From UBA8514 sp034933685 (lineage in GTDB: Bacteria; Bacillota; Clostridia; Lachnospirales; Anaerotignaceae), in NCBI GenBank assembly GCA_034933685.1, contig JAYFNB010000017.1, forward strand, positions 364,045 to 428,044: a DNA stretch of 64,000 nucleotides, read 5' to 3'. Below the pieces are notes generated by a model. That model saw only the letters and a list, made by a program, of their open reading frames with translations. It did not search any database and was not told where the DNA came from. The number at the start of each line of letters is the position of its first letter. Position 1 is the stretch's first letter. This document shows, in pieces, positions 1-7,360 of this stretch. The position numbers were made by a program, and so were the translations under genes.

Positions 1-2
1 AC

Positions 3-1796
3 GTTATTGACTGGGGTCTTAGCCGTGAGCGTTACTGGGGTACTCCACTTCCTGTTTGGGAATGTGAATGCGGACATCGCCACGTAATTGGCGGTATTGA
101 AGAGTTGAAATCCATGAGTGATGACTGCCCAGAGGAAATTGAACTTCACAAGCCATTTATTGACAAAGTACACATTAAATGCCCACAGTGTGGAAAGCAG
201 ATGACAAGGGTTTCAGAAGTTATTGACTGTTGGTTTGATTCTGGGGCTATGCCTTTTGCACAATGGCACTATCCGTTTGAAAACAAAGAGGTTTTTGAGT
301 CACGTTTCCCTGCTGATTACATTACAGAAGCTATTGACCAAACTAGAGGCTGGTTCTACTCTCAGTTGGCTATTTCAACCTTGCTTTTTGAGCAAAGTGA
401 CTTTAAAAACTGTATTGTAATGGGTCACGTTTTAGATAAAAATGGTGTTAAAATGAGCAAGCACAAGGGTAATGTTGTAGACCCTTGGGACGTTATGAAT
501 AATCAGGGTGCAGACGCAATTCGCTGGTATTTCTATGTTAACAGTGCACCTTGGCTGCCATGCCGTTTTGACGGAGAAGCAGTTAGCGAACAGCAAAGAA
601 AATTTATGGGCACACTTTGGAACACCTATGCGTTCTATGTGCTTTACGCAGAAATTGACCAGTTCGACCCAACAAAATTTGAGCTTGAGTATGATAAACT
701 TGCGCCAATGGATAAATGGATTTTATCCAAGCTTAATACCCTTGTTAAGAGTGTTGACACAGGTCTTGAAACCTATAAAATTACAGAGCCAGCAAGGGCT
801 ATGCAGGAGTTTGTGGATGAACTTAGTAACTGGTATGTAAGAAGAAGCCGTGAGCGTTTCTGGGGCAAGGATATGCCACAGGATAAGATTAATGCTTACA
901 TGACACTTTACACAGTGCTTGTAACTATGAGCAAGCTTGCAGCACCTTTTGTGCCTTATATTGTGGAAAGCATTTACGCAAATCTTGTTAAAAACTTTGA
1001 TAAGAATGCGCCGGAAAGCGTTCATTTAACAGATTATCCTGTTGCAAACGAGACTTGGATTGATAAAGACCTTGAGGCAAACATGGATATGGTTCTTCAA
1101 ATTGTTGTTAAAGGTCGTGCGGCAAGAAACACAGCTAACATCAAAAACCGTCAGCCAATTGGCACAATGTATGTAAAGGCTGAACAGGAGTTGCCTGAAA
1201 TGTTTGTGGAAACAATTGCAGATGAGCTTAACATTAAAAATGTTGTGTTTACACAGGATACAGACAATTTTACAGGCTATAACCTTAAACCACAACTTAG
1301 AACTTTAGGGCCAAAATTTGGCAAGCTTGTGCCAAAAATTGGTCAGTACCTTGCTCAGTGTGATGGTAGTGCATACGTTGCCAAGTTTAAGGCTGGAAAT
1401 ACAGTTACATTTGAGGTTGAAGGAACAGAGGTTACTTTGGCTGAAAGTGACGTGCTTGTTGAAACCACTGAAAAAGCAGGTTTTGTTACAGAAGGCGACC
1501 TTAGAGTAACAGTTGTCCTTGATACTAACCTTACAGAAGAACTTATTGAAGAAGGCTTTGTGCGTGAAATTGTTAGTAAAATTCAAACAATGCGTAAGGA
1601 AGCAGACTTTGAAGTTACAGATAGAATTAAGGTTTATGTAATGGGTAATACAAAGGTTTCAGAAGTTGCGGCACGCAATGCAGATATGATTAAAAGCGAT
1701 GTACTTGCAGATGATATGGTTTTTGACAAAACAGAAGGCTACACAAAGGAATGGAATATTAACGGCGAAAAAGTAACACTTGCAGTACAAAAATAA
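3..1796 (+). CDS. ileS: isoleucyl-tRNA synthetase, 3' part
   Basis: Charges tRNA-Ile with isoleucine in the cytoplasm. The reading frame is open from base 3 and begins inside the catalytic domain (WGLSRERYWGTPLPVW), so the start lies outside the window. Visible landmarks are Cys pairs resembling a zinc knuckle (ECECGH, CPQCGK), the WFDSG motif, the KMSKHKGN signature loop near base 455, and the NWYVRRSRERFWG element of the anticodon-binding domain. KMSKHKGN rather than KMSKS, with the long C-terminal region, fits the eukaryote-like (type 2) IleRS group known from many Clostridia. A terminator follows directly. The family call is firm; the subtype is inferred from the motif only. Confidence 0.96.
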   Translation, partial: VIDWGLSRERYWGTPLPVWECECGHRHVIGGIEELKSMSDDCPEEIELHKPFIDKVHIKCPQCGKQMTRVSEVIDCWFDSGAMPFAQWHYPFENKEVFESRFPADYITEAIDQTRGWFYSQLAISTLLFEQSDFKNCIVMGHVLDKNGVKMSKHKGNVVDPWDVMNNQGADAIRWYFYVNSAPWLPCRFDGEAVSEQQRKFMGTLWNTYAFYVLYAEIDQFDPTKFELEYDKLAPMDKWILSKLNTLVKSVDTGLETYKITEPARAMQEFVDELSNWYVRRSRERFWGKDMPQDKINAYMTLYTVLVTMSKLAAPFVPYIVESIYANLVKNFDKNAPESVHLTDYPVANETWIDKDLEANMDMVLQIVVKGRAARNTANIKNRQPIGTMYVKAEQELPEMFVETIADELNIKNVVFTQDTDNFTGYNLKPQLRTLGPKFGKLVPKIGQYLAQCDGSAYVAKFKAGNTVTFEVEGTEVTLAESDVLVETTEKAGFVTEGDLRVTVVLDTNLTEELIEEGFVREIVSKIQTMRKEADFEVTDRIKVYVMGNTKVSEVAARNADMIKSDVLADDMVFDKTEGYTKEWNINGEKVTLAVQK

Positions 1797-1803
1797 TTGA
1801 GAA

Positions 1804-1840
1804 GAGGGCTTCGTGAATTTTATTTCATGCGGCCCTTTTT
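1804..1840 (+). terminator. rho-independent terminator after ileS
   Basis: AGGGC..GTGAA pairs with TTCA..GCCCT, with some G-U pairs, and is followed by TTTTT. It sits 8 nt after the ileS stop. Confidence 0.75.
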
Positions 1841-2084
1841 AAGTAAATTAAACATATTTCTTCTGGATTTTAGGGCGTTTGCAACAAAAACAGTAGTATG
1901 TTAAACACAAATTGACAAAAAAGTATATGTAAAGCCGAAAAACTTCGGCATAATATAGTATATATTTTATTTTGGCAATAATGTATAATAAGTACAGGTT
2001 TGCATTGGTACATATTTAATGTATAAGCAACTTGTTTTTTTGTTAAGCTATTAAAACATTCAATTTTCAAGGGGGATAAAGAAA
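1841..2084. other. intergenic region upstream of panB
   Basis: AT-rich spacer without a credible gene. It holds a perfect 6-bp hairpin (GCCGAA-AAAC-TTCGGC, 1934-1949) with a TTGACA at 1912 before it and a TATAAT at 1984 after it. Their spacing does not form a normal promoter, so the panB promoter is not assigned. The panB ribosome-binding site AAGGGGG ends about 10 nt before the start codon. Confidence 0.5.
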
Positions 2085-2912
2085 ATGAAGAAGAAAATCA
2101 CAGTACCAGAGATTATGGCAACAAAAAACAGCGACAAAAAGGTATCTATGGTAGCTTGCTACGATTTTATGTCAGCTACACTTGTTAACTTAAGTAAAGT
2201 TGACATGATACTTGTTGGTGACTCACTTGGCATGAACATGCTTGGTATGCACGGAACAGTAGGCGTTACAGTTGACGATATGGTTTACCACATCAAAAAC
2301 GTAGTTAAAGGTGCTCCTGAAACTTTTGTAGTTGGCGACATGCCATTTGGTGCTTACAATGGCAACATTGACAAAGCTGTTGAAAATGCTACAAGAATTT
2401 TTGCTGAAGGCGGTTGTGACTGTGTTAAGATGGAAGGCGGAATGAACACTGTCCCTTACATCGAGGCAGTTGTTAAAGCTGGTATACCAGTTATGGGTCA
2501 CATCGGTTTAACACCACAAACATCAGCTATGATGGGTGGTTTCAAAGTTCAGGGCAAGAGCAACGAAGCTGCTTTACACCTTGTTGAAACAGCAAAAGCT
2601 GTTGAAGCTGCAGGTGCTTTCCTTATCAACCTTGAAGGTATGCCTTCAGGCGTTGCTAAAAAAATTACAGAAACACTTAAAATACCTACAATGGGTATTG
2701 GTGCAGGCCCTCATTGCGATTCACAGGACCTTGTATGGCCAGACATCATGGGCATTAATGATTGGGTACCTAAATTTGCGAAAAAATATGCAGACCTTAG
2801 AACAGTTATCGTAGGCGCTCTTGACACATTTGCTGATGAAGTAAATACAGGCGCTTTCCCAACACCTGAGTATTCATACAACACAAAGGTTGAAGGCTTC
2901 GACGAAGACTAA
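2085..2912 (+). CDS. panB: 3-methyl-2-oxobutanoate hydroxymethyltransferase
   Basis: First committed step of pantothenate synthesis: transfers a hydroxymethyl group from methylene-tetrahydrofolate to ketoisovalerate, giving ketopantoate. The 275-aa length is normal for the family. Metal-binding and active-site segments are visible: VGDSLGM near residue 45, VGDMPFG near 83, KMEGG near 114, LINLEGMP carrying the catalytic Glu near 180, and GIGAGPHCDSQDLVWPDIMG near 205. The start follows a strong AAGGGGG site. The gene stands alone; panC is 11 kb away on the same strand, and no panD is seen in the window. A bidirectional terminator ends it. Confidence 0.97.
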   Translation: MKKKITVPEIMATKNSDKKVSMVACYDFMSATLVNLSKVDMILVGDSLGMNMLGMHGTVGVTVDDMVYHIKNVVKGAPETFVVGDMPFGAYNGNIDKAVENATRIFAEGGCDCVKMEGGMNTVPYIEAVVKAGIPVMGHIGLTPQTSAMMGGFKVQGKSNEAALHLVETAKAVEAAGAFLINLEGMPSGVAKKITETLKIPTMGIGAGPHCDSQDLVWPDIMGINDWVPKFAKKYADLRTVIVGALDTFADEVNTGAFPTPEYSYNTKVEGFDED

Positions 2913-2930
2913 TACAATTACAAAGTAATA

Positions 2931-2975
2931 AAAAACGCTTTCTGTTGGGCTTATCTCAACTGAAAGCGTTTTTTT
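2931..2975. terminator. bidirectional terminator between panB and the ser operon
   Basis: AACGCTTTC and GAAAGCGTT form a strong stem with an inner GTTG/CAAC, flanked by A-runs and T-runs on opposite sides. It serves both convergent transcripts. Confidence 0.9.
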
Positions 2976-2980
2976 AAAAT

Positions 2981-4231
2981 TTAATTATCTAAAGAATGAA
3001 TAAACAGTCCGCTTCTCAGCTTTGGCTCAAACCATGTGGATTTTGGCGGCATTATAAGGTTTGCATCCGCAACTTTCATAAGTTCCTCCATGGAAGTTGG
3101 GTACATAGAAAAGGCAACTGCCATTTCACCTGTATCTACTCTTCTTTCAAGCTCGCTTAAACCACGAATTCCGCCAATAAAATCTATACGGCTGTCAGTA
3201 CGTACATCTTTTATGCCTAAAATAGGTATAAGCAAATCTTCCTGCAAAATTGATACATCAAGACTGCCCACTGGGTCAGATGGTATTTGCTCTGGGTCCG
3301 CATTGAGAATATACCACTTTCCTTTTAAGTACATTCCAAACTGATGTGGCATTTTGGGCTTAAAGCTGCCTTCATCAGTGTAAGGCATTATGTAAAATTT
3401 TTTAGAAAGCTTTTCAATGAATACGTCTGCTGTAAGACCGTTTAGGTCGGTTACAACACGATTATAGTCCAGTATATTCAGCTGACTTGCTGGGAAAAGC
3501 ACCGAAAGGTAATAGTTAAATTCCTCGTTACCAGAATAGTTTGGGTTTTCCTTACGGCGTTTAAGCCCTACCTTTACAGCAGATGCATTTCTATGGTGTC
3601 CGTCTGCAATATAAAAGTTTGCAATATCTTTAAATACGCTTTTAAGCTGAGAAATAACATTTGTGTCTTCTATAACCCACACTGTATGACCAACTCTGTC
3701 AGATGAAACAAAGTCGTAAATAGGGGCATGATTAGCTACCCATTGGGTTATTATTTCATCTGCATTTTTTTCGCCCTTGTAGGCAAGAAAAATAGGACCT
3801 GTGTTGGCGTTGCAACAGTCAACATGGTTAATTCTGTCCTGCTCTTTATCTTCACGGGTAAGCTCGTGCTTTTTAATTGTGCCGTCTATATATTCATCTA
3901 TGGCAGTGCAGGCAACAAGACCTGTTTGGCTGTGACCATTCATTGTAAGTCTATAGATATAGAGGCATGGTGCCTCATCAGCCACAAGCGCTTTATCGTG
4001 AATTAACGAATTAAGGTTTTGGGCGGCTTTTTGGTATACAGCAGTGCTATAGTGGTCTGTTTCAATGGGAAGGTCGATTTCTGCTTTATCTACGTGTAAA
4101 AAAGATAATGGGTTGCCTTCAACCATTTGTCTAGCTTCTTCACTGCTCATAACATCGTATGGAAGTGCGGCTACATGTTTTGCATTTTCAGCAGTGGGTC
4201 GAATTGCCTTAAATTCTCTTATTGTTGCCAT
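2981..4231 (-). CDS. DUF1015 family protein, third gene of the ser operon
   Basis: A 416-aa soluble protein of the DUF1015 family (PF06245), whose biochemical role I do not know. Hallmarks are the N-terminal IRP-rich start, a conserved KHELTREDKEQDRINH block at 120-135, and YIADGHHRNASA with DGHHR at 210-214. It lies 14 bp downstream of serA with its own GAGGTG site, so it belongs to the serC-serA transcript and should share the T-box control. A DGHHR-type motif also occurs in ParB/sulfiredoxin-fold serine kinases, which makes a role in serine or phosphoserine handling possible; that is inference from motif and context only. No serB is seen in this operon. Confidence 0.85.
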   Translation of the reverse strand: MATIREFKAIRPTAENAKHVAALPYDVMSSEEARQMVEGNPLSFLHVDKAEIDLPIETDHYSTAVYQKAAQNLNSLIHDKALVADEAPCLYIYRLTMNGHSQTGLVACTAIDEYIDGTIKKHELTREDKEQDRINHVDCCNANTGPIFLAYKGEKNADEIITQWVANHAPIYDFVSSDRVGHTVWVIEDTNVISQLKSVFKDIANFYIADGHHRNASAVKVGLKRRKENPNYSGNEEFNYYLSVLFPASQLNILDYNRVVTDLNGLTADVFIEKLSKKFYIMPYTDEGSFKPKMPHQFGMYLKGKWYILNADPEQIPSDPVGSLDVSILQEDLLIPILGIKDVRTDSRIDFIGGIRGLSELERRVDTGEMAVAFSMYPTSMEELMKVADANLIMPPKSTWFEPKLRSGLFIHSLDN

Positions 4232-4245
4232 ATGTACACCTCATT

Positions 4246-5421
4246 TTATTTTTCTCTAACAATTCTTGCCCTCACAACACCTGGCAGTTTTTTAAGCCCA
4301 TCAATAAGGGTATCATTTTTACCGCAAAGTGAGTCAAGGTCTAAAATAGTATATGCCCAACCACCTTTAGATTTATTAAGCATGTTGTCAATGTTTAAGT
4401 TCTCTTTTGCAAAAAGTGCTGTTATTGAACCTACCATGTTTGGTACATTTTTGTGCGCAATAGTTACCCTTGCTTTACCTGTGTAAAGGGATTCGCAGTT
4501 AGGAAAGTTAACTGAATTTTTAATTGTTCCATATTTAAGGAAGGCTTTCAGTTCAATAGCTGCCATCTCTGCACAGTTTTCTTCAGATTCTGGTGTTGAA
4601 GCACCTAAATGAGGAATTGCAAGTACGTTATCAAGGTTTAATACTTCTTCGCCAGGGAAGTCGGTTATGTACTTATCCAATGTTCCGTTAGCAAGAGCCT
4701 TTTTAAGTGCAGATGTTTCCACAAGACCACCACGGGCAAAATTAAGCAGACGAGCGCCACTTTTCATCATGTCGAATAGTTCATCGTTAAACATATTTTT
4801 TGTGCTGTCGTTAAGTGGAACATGCAATGTAACATAGTCGCACTGTGCAACGATTTGAGCAACGCTGTCAGCAAGTTCAACATCGCTTGAAATGCTCCAA
4901 GCTGAATAAACTGAAAGGTAAGGGTCGTAACCCATAACCTCCATGCCAAGAGATACAGCAGCATTTGCAACCATAACACCAATTGCACCAAGACCGATTA
5001 CACCAAGTTTTTTACCCTTAATTTCAGGGCCTGCAAACTGACCTTTTCCACTTTCAACAAGTTTATCTATGTGTTCTTTGCCTTTAAGGCTTTTAGACCA
5101 TTCAATTCCCTCAACAATTTTTCTTGAAGAAATAAGAATTCCTGTAAGTACAAGTTCTTTAACGGCATTGGCGTTTGCGCCAGGAGTGTTGAAAACAACA
5201 ATACCCTTTTCGGCACATTGTTCTACAGGGATGTTGTTTGTGCCTGCACCGGCACGTGCAATTGCTAGAAGAGTTTCTGGTGCTTCATAGCTGTGCATGT
5301 CACCGCTTCTTACCATAATACCATCTGGGTTTTCCATTTTATCTGCAATTACAAAGTCTTTTGCCGGAAGTTTAACAAGTCCTTTTTCTGAAATTGAGTT
5401 AAGTGTTAATATATTATACAT
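4246..5421 (-). CDS. serA: D-3-phosphoglycerate dehydrogenase
   Basis: Oxidises 3-phosphoglycerate to 3-phosphohydroxypyruvate with NAD, opening serine synthesis. The 391-aa protein has the Rossmann motif VIGLGAIG near residue 140, the catalytic Arg in NFARGGLVE, Glu in the DFPGEE segment and His in AIPHLGAST. A C-terminal ACT domain follows (RVTIAHKNVPNMVGSITALF onward), the usual site of serine feedback. It lacks the long intervening domain of the large SerA type. It lies 15 bp after serC on the minus strand and 14 bp before the DUF1015 gene, clearly one operon. Confidence 0.96.
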   Translation of the reverse strand: MYNILTLNSISEKGLVKLPAKDFVIADKMENPDGIMVRSGDMHSYEAPETLLAIARAGAGTNNIPVEQCAEKGIVVFNTPGANANAVKELVLTGILISSRKIVEGIEWSKSLKGKEHIDKLVESGKGQFAGPEIKGKKLGVIGLGAIGVMVANAAVSLGMEVMGYDPYLSVYSAWSISSDVELADSVAQIVAQCDYVTLHVPLNDSTKNMFNDELFDMMKSGARLLNFARGGLVETSALKKALANGTLDKYITDFPGEEVLNLDNVLAIPHLGASTPESEENCAEMAAIELKAFLKYGTIKNSVNFPNCESLYTGKARVTIAHKNVPNMVGSITALFAKENLNIDNMLNKSKGGWAYTILDLDSLCGKNDTLIDGLKKLPGVVRARIVREK

Positions 5422-5436
5422 TTTAATTTTCTCTCC

Positions 5437-6525
5437 TTATTTGTTTTCAAGTTCAAATTTACCCATAAGCTCAACAAGTGCCTTAACGCCTTCAACAGGC
5501 ATTGCGTTATAAATTGATGCACGCATGCCGCCAACAGTGCGGTGACCTTTTAAGTTAACAAAACCTTTTGATGACGCCTCTTTAATGAATTTTGCATTAA
5601 GCTCTTCTGTTGGAAGAATGAACGGTGCATTCATGAGGGAGCGGTCTTTTTTAACAACAGTTCCTTTAAATAATTTGCTGTTATCAAGAAAATCGTAAAG
5701 AATTCCTGCTTTTTCTTCATTAATTTTCTGCATTGCATCAATGCCGCCAAGTGACTTAACCCATTCAAACACAAGAGATGCAAAGTAAATTGAATATGTA
5801 GGTGGTGTGTTATAAAGTGATTTTTCTTTTGCGTGAATATCATATTTAAGCATTGTTGGTGTAATATCCATTGCATTACCCATAAGGTCGTTGCGAACAA
5901 TTGCAATTGTTAGACCTGCAGGACCAAGATTTTTTTGTGCACCTGCAAAAACAAGACCAAATTTTGAAATATCATAACGCTCTGCAAGAATGTTAGAACT
6001 CATATCGCCAACAACAGGAACACCATTTGTATTTGGAATTAAGCTATCTGGAATATGAGTGCCGTAAATTGTGTTATTAAGTGTCATGTAAAAATAATCA
6101 GCTTCTTTATCAAATTTTGTTGGATCCAGTTCTGGAATGTAATTAAAAACAGCATCTTCAGATGAAGCAACAACATTTACTTTGCCATATTTTTTTGCTT
6201 CTTCAATTGCTTTTTTGCTCCACTGACCTGTTTTAACATAATCAGCCTTATTATTTTTGTTCATAAGGTTAAGTGGAACCATGGCAAATTGTGTACTTCC
6301 TCCGCCTTGAAGGAACAAAATGCTGTAGTTATCTGGCACTGCCATCAGTTCTCTTAATGTTGCTTCTGCACCAAAAATAATGTCTTCATATGTTTTTGAA
6401 CGATGGCTCATCTCCATAACAGACATACCGCTTGTACCGTAGGATACAAATTCCTTTTGGGCTTTTTCAAGCACCTCTAATGGCAACATTGATGGACCTG
6501 CTGAAAAATTAAATACTCTGTTCAT
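5437..6525 (-). CDS. serC: phosphoserine aminotransferase
   Basis: PLP enzyme converting 3-phosphohydroxypyruvate and glutamate to O-phosphoserine and 2-oxoglutarate. The 362-aa protein starts with the typical RVFNFSAGPSMLP and carries the PLP lysine in FAGAQKNLGPAG. HRTVGGMRASIYNAMP near the C-terminus is the family's substrate-binding end. The start codon follows AGGAGG by a normal distance. It is the first gene of the serC-serA-DUF1015 operon, and its leader is a T-box, so synthesis should rise when tRNA-Ser is uncharged. Confidence 0.97.
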   Translation of the reverse strand: MNRVFNFSAGPSMLPLEVLEKAQKEFVSYGTSGMSVMEMSHRSKTYEDIIFGAEATLRELMAVPDNYSILFLQGGGSTQFAMVPLNLMNKNNKADYVKTGQWSKKAIEEAKKYGKVNVVASSEDAVFNYIPELDPTKFDKEADYFYMTLNNTIYGTHIPDSLIPNTNGVPVVGDMSSNILAERYDISKFGLVFAGAQKNLGPAGLTIAIVRNDLMGNAMDITPTMLKYDIHAKEKSLYNTPPTYSIYFASLVFEWVKSLGGIDAMQKINEEKAGILYDFLDNSKLFKGTVVKKDRSLMNAPFILPTEELNAKFIKEASSKGFVNLKGHRTVGGMRASIYNAMPVEGVKALVELMGKFELENK

Positions 6526-6570
6526 ATATTTTCCTCCTTGAAATAGATATTTAAATTAATATTTTTGTAT

Positions 6571-6845
6571 AAAAAAAGGCTCTCGTCCCTATAGATATAT
6601 TAGGGACGAGAGCCGTATATTCTTCTCCCGTGGTGCCACCCGAATTGACTTGCATAGTAAATATGCGCATCCGCTCTTTCCTGCTGTAAAGGGCAGCCCC
6701 TTCCGATTTATCATCGGCAACTACAAAAGTGGAACGCCTAATTTGCCAATCGGTTTGCACCAACCACCGACTCTCTGTATAGCTTAAATAGGTTTAGCTT
6801 CTGTCACTGTTATTTTACCGTGTACAATTGTCTTTTTTGAAGATA
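6571..6845 (-). promoter_or_regulatory. T-box leader, probably serine-responsive, of the serC operon
   Basis: Read on the minus strand, the leader shows the apical stem I signature (CAGAGAGTCGGTGGTTGGTG), the T-box antiterminator core TCGGGTGGCACCACGG at 6643-6628, and a 13-bp terminator stem (6578-6590 with 6602-6614) followed by seven T. The best specifier candidate is TCC at 6733-6731, followed by A, which is a serine codon and fits the downstream genes. T-box type is certain from the motif; the exact specifier is an inference that needs folding. Confidence 0.93.
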
Positions 6846-6851
6846 GTGACC

Positions 6852-6879
6852 ATTATAACACACTAAAATAATTTTGCAA
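6852..6879 (-). promoter_or_regulatory. sigma-A promoter of the serC operon
   Basis: TTGCAA (6879-6874), a 16-bp spacer and a perfect TATAAT (6857-6852) lie just upstream of the T-box leader. Confidence 0.8.
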
Positions 6880-7015
6880 TAGAAAAATTAAAAAAATTTT
6901 AAAAATGTGAAAGCAGTAATAATTGGCTGTTTAAAAACAAAGGTTTTTTTTAATAATAACTTTGTAGTTTATAGTTGTGTTAATGGTGTATTTTTATGGA
7001 AGGGGATGAAATTTT

Positions 7016-7183
7016 ATGAATAAATTTGCTAGAGGTATGCTTATTGGTTCTGTATTAGGAATGGTTGGCTTGGAGTTTACCATGCATAATTCAAGCGCCA
7101 AGCGCAAACTTATGAAAAAAGGCAAGAAAGCAATAAATAAAGCAGAAAATATGATGGAAGATATGTCCGGAGATATTTGGTAA
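7016..7183 (+). CDS. small YtxH-like protein
   Basis: A 55-aa protein with AAGGGG 8 nt before its ATG. The first 20 residues form a glycine-containing hydrophobic stretch (MLIGSVLGMVGLEF). The rest is basic and then acidic amphipathic helix (AKRKLMKKGKKAINKAENMM), ending in GDIW. This layout resembles short YtxH-domain membrane-anchored proteins of Firmicutes; the assignment is by architecture only. It is a single gene with a stem-loop after it. Confidence 0.7.
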   Translation: MNKFARGMLIGSVLGMVGLEFTMHNSSAKRKLMKKGKKAINKAENMMEDMSGDIW

Positions 7184-7195
7184 AAATTACTTTAA

Positions 7196-7238
7196 GGGTT
7201 GGCATGCATTATCTGTTTGATACTTGTGTGCCAACCCC
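7196..7238 (+). terminator. stem-loop after the small YtxH-like gene
   Basis: GGGTTGGCATGCA pairs with TGTGTGCCAACCC. The T-run after it is weak. Confidence 0.6.
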
Positions 7239-7274
7239 TGTTTAAAATTTTAAGAATTAAATAGTCTGTTAATA

Positions 7275-7329
7275 TAGGAAAATTCAACCGATTGTGTTAA
7301 TATTAGTAAAGGAAACTACAATTTTCCTA
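7275..7329. repeat. 10-bp inverted repeat in the leader of the SLH gene
   Basis: TAGGAAAATT (7275-7284) and AATTTTCCTA (7320-7329) are perfect complements 35 bp apart, ending 31 bp before the SLH start codon. It could be an operator or an mRNA stem. Confidence 0.55.
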
Positions 7330-7360
7330 CAATTATTAAATTTGCACAGGAGGGCTTAAC

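Noticed and set aside
1912..1989. TTGACA and TATAAT upstream of panB as one promoter
   Set aside because: The two boxes are 66 bp apart and neither has a partner at about 17 bp.
6551..6763. 70-codon open frame on the minus strand
   Set aside because: It is the T-box leader RNA of the serC operon, not a gene.
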